DNA of 15,803 nt from an uncultured Campylobacter sp. (lineage in GTDB: Bacteria; Campylobacterota; Campylobacteria; Campylobacterales; Campylobacteraceae): positions 1-15,803 of the forward strand of contig NZ_CALKTQ010000239.1 of assembly GCF_937997465.1 (NCBI RefSeq), given 5' to 3'. This document shows, piece after piece, positions 13,525 to 15,803 of this stretch. A program made the translations under genes and the position numbers. The notes beneath the pieces were generated by a model. That model had not been told where the DNA came from. It did no database searches and saw nothing but the letters and a program-made list of their open reading frames with translations. Every line of letters starts with the position of its first letter. The stretch's first letter is position 1.

Positions 13525-15303
13525 ATGTTTAAAGCGACGAAGCTAAAGCGGCTTGCGTTTTTTCTAACCTTTGACATCGTGATATTTGCAGCGTCATTTT
13601 ATCTAGCGTATTTGCTTAGATTTAGCGGCGTGTTGCCTGATTATTTTAAGGGCGGGCTGGTCGCGGGCTGCGTTACGATGGTGGTTTTAAAGCTATTTTT
13701 CATGTGGCTTTTTAAAATTTACAAGGTGCCGTGGAGATTTTTTGGACTAAACGAAGCGAGGAAAATTTTCCTCGTTCATCTTTGCGCGATAGTTTGCTTT
13801 TGGATCGTTTATTTTGCGATGCCCGCGGTTTTCAACCCGTTTCCGCGAAGCGTGGTTTTTATAGACTTTATCATCTCGTGCCTGCTAATCGGAAATTTAA
13901 GGATCGCCAAGCGTATGTTTTTGGACTTTTCTAAAAAGCCTCATACGGGCGAGCCATGCGTCGTTATCGGCGCTACGTCAAAGGCGCTACATGTTTTAAA
14001 AGGGCTTAGGCAGGGCTATATCGATCTATATGCGGTAGGCGTGGTAGACGGCAGGAGCGATCTAGTCGGTACTTACTGCGACGGATTTTTGGTGCAGCCA
14101 AAGAGCGAAATCGCAAATTTGATCAAAGAATATAACGCAAAAACCGCCATCATCGCGCTAGCTCTGGGTCAAGACGAGCTAGCGGAGCTTTTTGACGAGC
14201 TTACGGCTTACGGTATCCGCGATATCAAGATTTTTTCTATGTTTGGCACCGGTAAGGATGCGATCAAGGATATCTCGATCGAAGATCTGCTAGCTAGAAA
14301 GCCAAAAGACCTAGATAGCAGCGCGGTGGAGAAGTTTTTAGGCGGTAAGGTTGTTTTAGTTACGGGAGCAGGCGGTAGTATCGGTAGTGAAATTTGCAAG
14401 CAGTGCCTCAAATTTGGCGTTAGCAAGCTAATCATGATCGATCACAGCGAGTTTAATCTCTATAAAATCGGCGAGATAACTCACAGCGACAAAACCGTGA
14501 GCAAGATGATAAATATCGTAAACGAGGATGATCTGCGCGCGGTTTTTGAGGAGTTTAAACCGCAGATCGCTATCCATGCCGCAGCCTATAAGCACGTGCC
14601 GCTTTGCGAAGCAAACCCGAAAGCCGCAGTCGTAAATAACATAATCGGCACTAAAATTTTGATTGATTTGTCCATAGAATACGGCGTTAGCAAGGTCGTG
14701 ATGATATCCTCCGATAAGGCTGTGCGCCCGACAAACATAATGGGTGCGACCAAGCGCGTGTGCGAGCTTTACGCGCTAAACTCAAATTTACCTGCTAAAA
14801 CTGAGATCGTCGCGGTGCGCTTTGGCAACGTGCTAGGCTCAAGCGGTAGCGTAATACCGAAATTTAAAGAACAAATCGAAAACAATAAACCGCTAACCGT
14901 CACGCACCCTGATATCACGAGGTACTTTATGCTGGTTTCCGAGGCTTGTCAGCTCGTGCTTCAGGCTGCTTCGATCGCAAAAGGCGGCGAGCTTTTCGTG
15001 CTTGATATGGGCGAGCCAATAAAGATCGCCGATCTAGCCAAAAAGATGCTGATTTTATCAAACAAAGAGCACCTAGGCGTCGAATTCGTCGGCCTCCGCC
15101 CGGGAGAGAAGCTTTACGAGGAACTTTTAATAAACAAAGACGACGTAAAAACCGAGTTTCAGTCTATTTTCGTGACGCACTCGGGCGAATACGACCTAGC
15201 TAAACTAAACGAGCAAATTAAAAATTTAACGCACGCGGACGACGTCGCAGCGGGGCTAAAAGAGATCGTGCCCGAGTTTAATCACGCGCTAAATAAGGAA
15301 TAA
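13525..15303 (+). CDS. pglF: PglF, membrane-bound UDP-GlcNAc 4,6-dehydratase
   Basis: This 592-residue enzyme does the first step of UDP-diNAcBac synthesis, converting UDP-GlcNAc to UDP-2-acetamido-2,6-dideoxy-4-keto-hexose. Residues about 10-125 contain four hydrophobic segments that anchor it in the inner membrane. Residues 143-250 form a CoA-binding-like Rossmann domain (VVIGAT at 146-151). The catalytic SDR domain begins near residue 275 with the NAD motif TGAGGSIGSE (280-289). It continues with HAAAYKHVPLCEANP (351-365), then SSDKAVRPTNIMGATKR (395-411), where the usual SDR tyrosine is replaced by methionine (Met406), as in other PglF/FlaA1-type dehydratases. FGNVLGSSGSVIPKF and PDITRYFM follow. 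The length matches C. jejuni PglF (590 aa). AAAGGA at 13509-13514 lies inside the end of pglE, and the two genes abut. Confidence 0.95.
   Translation: MFKATKLKRLAFFLTFDIVIFAASFYLAYLLRFSGVLPDYFKGGLVAGCVTMVVLKLFFMWLFKIYKVPWRFFGLNEARKIFLVHLCAIVCFWIVYFAMPAVFNPFPRSVVFIDFIISCLLIGNLRIAKRMFLDFSKKPHTGEPCVVIGATSKALHVLKGLRQGYIDLYAVGVVDGRSDLVGTYCDGFLVQPKSEIANLIKEYNAKTAIIALALGQDELAELFDELTAYGIRDIKIFSMFGTGKDAIKDISIEDLLARKPKDLDSSAVEKFLGGKVVLVTGAGGSIGSEICKQCLKFGVSKLIMIDHSEFNLYKIGEITHSDKTVSKMINIVNEDDLRAVFEEFKPQIAIHAAAYKHVPLCEANPKAAVVNNIIGTKILIDLSIEYGVSKVVMISSDKAVRPTNIMGATKRVCELYALNSNLPAKTEIVAVRFGNVLGSSGSVIPKFKEQIENNKPLTVTHPDITRYFMLVSEACQLVLQAASIAKGGELFVLDMGEPIKIADLAKKMLILSNKEHLGVEFVGLRPGEKLYEELLINKDDVKTEFQSIFVTHSGEYDLAKLNEQIKNLTHADDVAAGLKEIVPEFNHALNKE
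15295..15300 (+). promoter_or_regulatory. Ribosome-binding site supporting a TTG start for pglG
   Basis: AAGGAA at 15295-15300, within the last codons of pglF, lies five bases before the TTG at 15306. The first in-frame ATG comes only at 15444 and would remove 46 residues, so TTG is the better start. Confidence 0.55.
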
Positions 15304-15305
15304 AT

Positions 15306-15803
15306 TTGACGTTACAAGATATACAGAGGTTTTCGGAGTTAAGATACAAGGCTAGAGCCTATATATGCTATCTTTTTAGTAAAAATTTGCCAAACAGGCT
15401 GCCAGGAGTAAACGCCGAGTCAATAAAAAGCGGCTTTGATAAAATGGCGCACGAGATAGAGGATTTTGACGCTTTTTACGTGCTTGACGCAAACGGCGTG
15501 CAAATAGGCGACACCGTGAGCTTAAATGAAAAATACAAAGCCGGCGGCGGCGAAAACTGCAGCAATAAGTCTTATTATTACACCGCGGTGCGCGAGAAGC
15601 GCTGCGTGCTAAGCGACCCGTATCCGTCCTCGCTAACGGGCGAGCTGTGCGTGACGGCGTCCACACCGATATATGACGACAAAGGGGAGTTAAAATTCGT
15701 CGCTTGTATCGACGTTTCGCTAGAAAATATCCTAGCCATCATCTCCCACGGCAGATTAGAGAGCTACTTCGGCAAATTTCTAAAGGTCGTTTACGCCGCG
15801 TTT
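15306..15803 (+). CDS. pglG: PglG-like protein with PDC/Cache sensor domain (3' end outside window)
   Basis: An open frame of 166 codons runs from TTG at 15306 to the window end with no stop. Its place directly after pglF (2-base gap) is that of pglG in C. jejuni. The sequence shows a Cache/PDC-type ligand-sensor fold: FYVLDANGVQIGD (57-69), KSYYYTAVREKRCVLSDPYP (88-107), SLTGELCVTASTPIYD (109-124) and LKFVACIDVSLENIL (129-143). The SDPYPS, VTASTPI and DVSLENIL pieces are typical of these domains. Four cysteines lie in the domain (85, 100, 115, 134). The C-terminal part, where a membrane segment might start, is not in the window. In C. jejuni PglG is not needed for N-glycosylation and its role is unknown; a sensory or regulatory role is inference. 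Confidence 0.75.
   Translation, partial: MTLQDIQRFSELRYKARAYICYLFSKNLPNRLPGVNAESIKSGFDKMAHEIEDFDAFYVLDANGVQIGDTVSLNEKYKAGGGENCSNKSYYYTAVREKRCVLSDPYPSSLTGELCVTASTPIYDDKGELKFVACIDVSLENILAIISHGRLESYFGKFLKVVYAAF

Noticed and set aside
13212..13577. 121-codon open frame on the minus strand across the pglE-pglF joint
   Set aside because: It overlaps two firmly identified genes and has no ribosome site or family motif.
15376..15666. 96-codon minus-strand frame rich in Arg and Cys
   Set aside because: The + strand encodes a Cache domain in the same place; the minus product looks like out-of-frame translation.
1..15803. tRNA, rRNA, insertion sequence, CRISPR array or phage remnant
   Set aside because: I looked for tRNA-like folds, transposase motifs, terminal repeats and regularly spaced repeats in the few non-coding stretches and found none.

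Overview
The window looks like a member of the genus Campylobacter, from the non-thermotolerant, relatively GC-rich side (C. showae / C. rectus / C. curvus type; composition by eye is in the mid-40s % GC). The evidence is a nearly complete, co-directional pgl (protein N-glycosylation) locus in the C. jejuni gene order, Campylobacter-style AT-rich promoter and ribosome-binding signals, and an ecotin gene. The exact species cannot be read from the sequence. All genes are on the + strand and the region is almost fully coding.

Region 1 (1-4236) is a surface-glycan module. It holds the 3' end of a UDP-glucose 6-dehydrogenase (ugd), a secreted ecotin-family serine-protease inhibitor, a TviB-type UDP-HexNAc 6-dehydrogenase, a Wzx-type flippase, and a family-25 (LOS-type) glycosyltransferase. 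Every junction is an ATGA or TAATG overlap, so the module is very probably translated as one coupled operon. The two dehydrogenases would supply UDP-uronic acids.

Region 2 (4237-12201) starts after a 93-bp AT-rich gap with a weak candidate promoter. It carries pglH, pglI, pglJ, pglB, pglA, pglC and pglD, mostly overlapping. PglC, PglA, PglJ, PglH and PglI would build the lipid-linked glycan on the cytoplasmic face. PglB (oligosaccharyltransferase) would move it to Asn in D/E-X-N-X-S/T sequons in the periplasm. PglD acts with PglE and PglF in making UDP-diNAcBac, the first sugar.

Region 3 (12202-15803) has a 234-bp gap with a good Campylobacter-type promoter, then pglE, pglF and the start of pglG (TTG start, cut by the window end).

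Points of note: (i) ecotin lies between two nucleotide-sugar dehydrogenase genes and keeps the primary inhibitory loop, but the loops that form the second protease-binding site look shortened; (ii) PglB is about 73-75 residues longer than C. jejuni PglB because of one internal insertion carrying two extra hydrophobic segments; (iii) neither the ABC flippase pglK nor the epimerase gne is present beside pglH, where C. jejuni has them, and a Wzx flippase lies two genes upstream; (iv) the palindrome AAATTT occurs about 105 times by hand count, roughly 15 times the composition-based expectation. I see no wholly new multi-gene system; the most novel-looking items are the ecotin context and the enlarged PglB. 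Comparisons with C. jejuni and E. coli proteins are from recalled family sequences, not from a database search.
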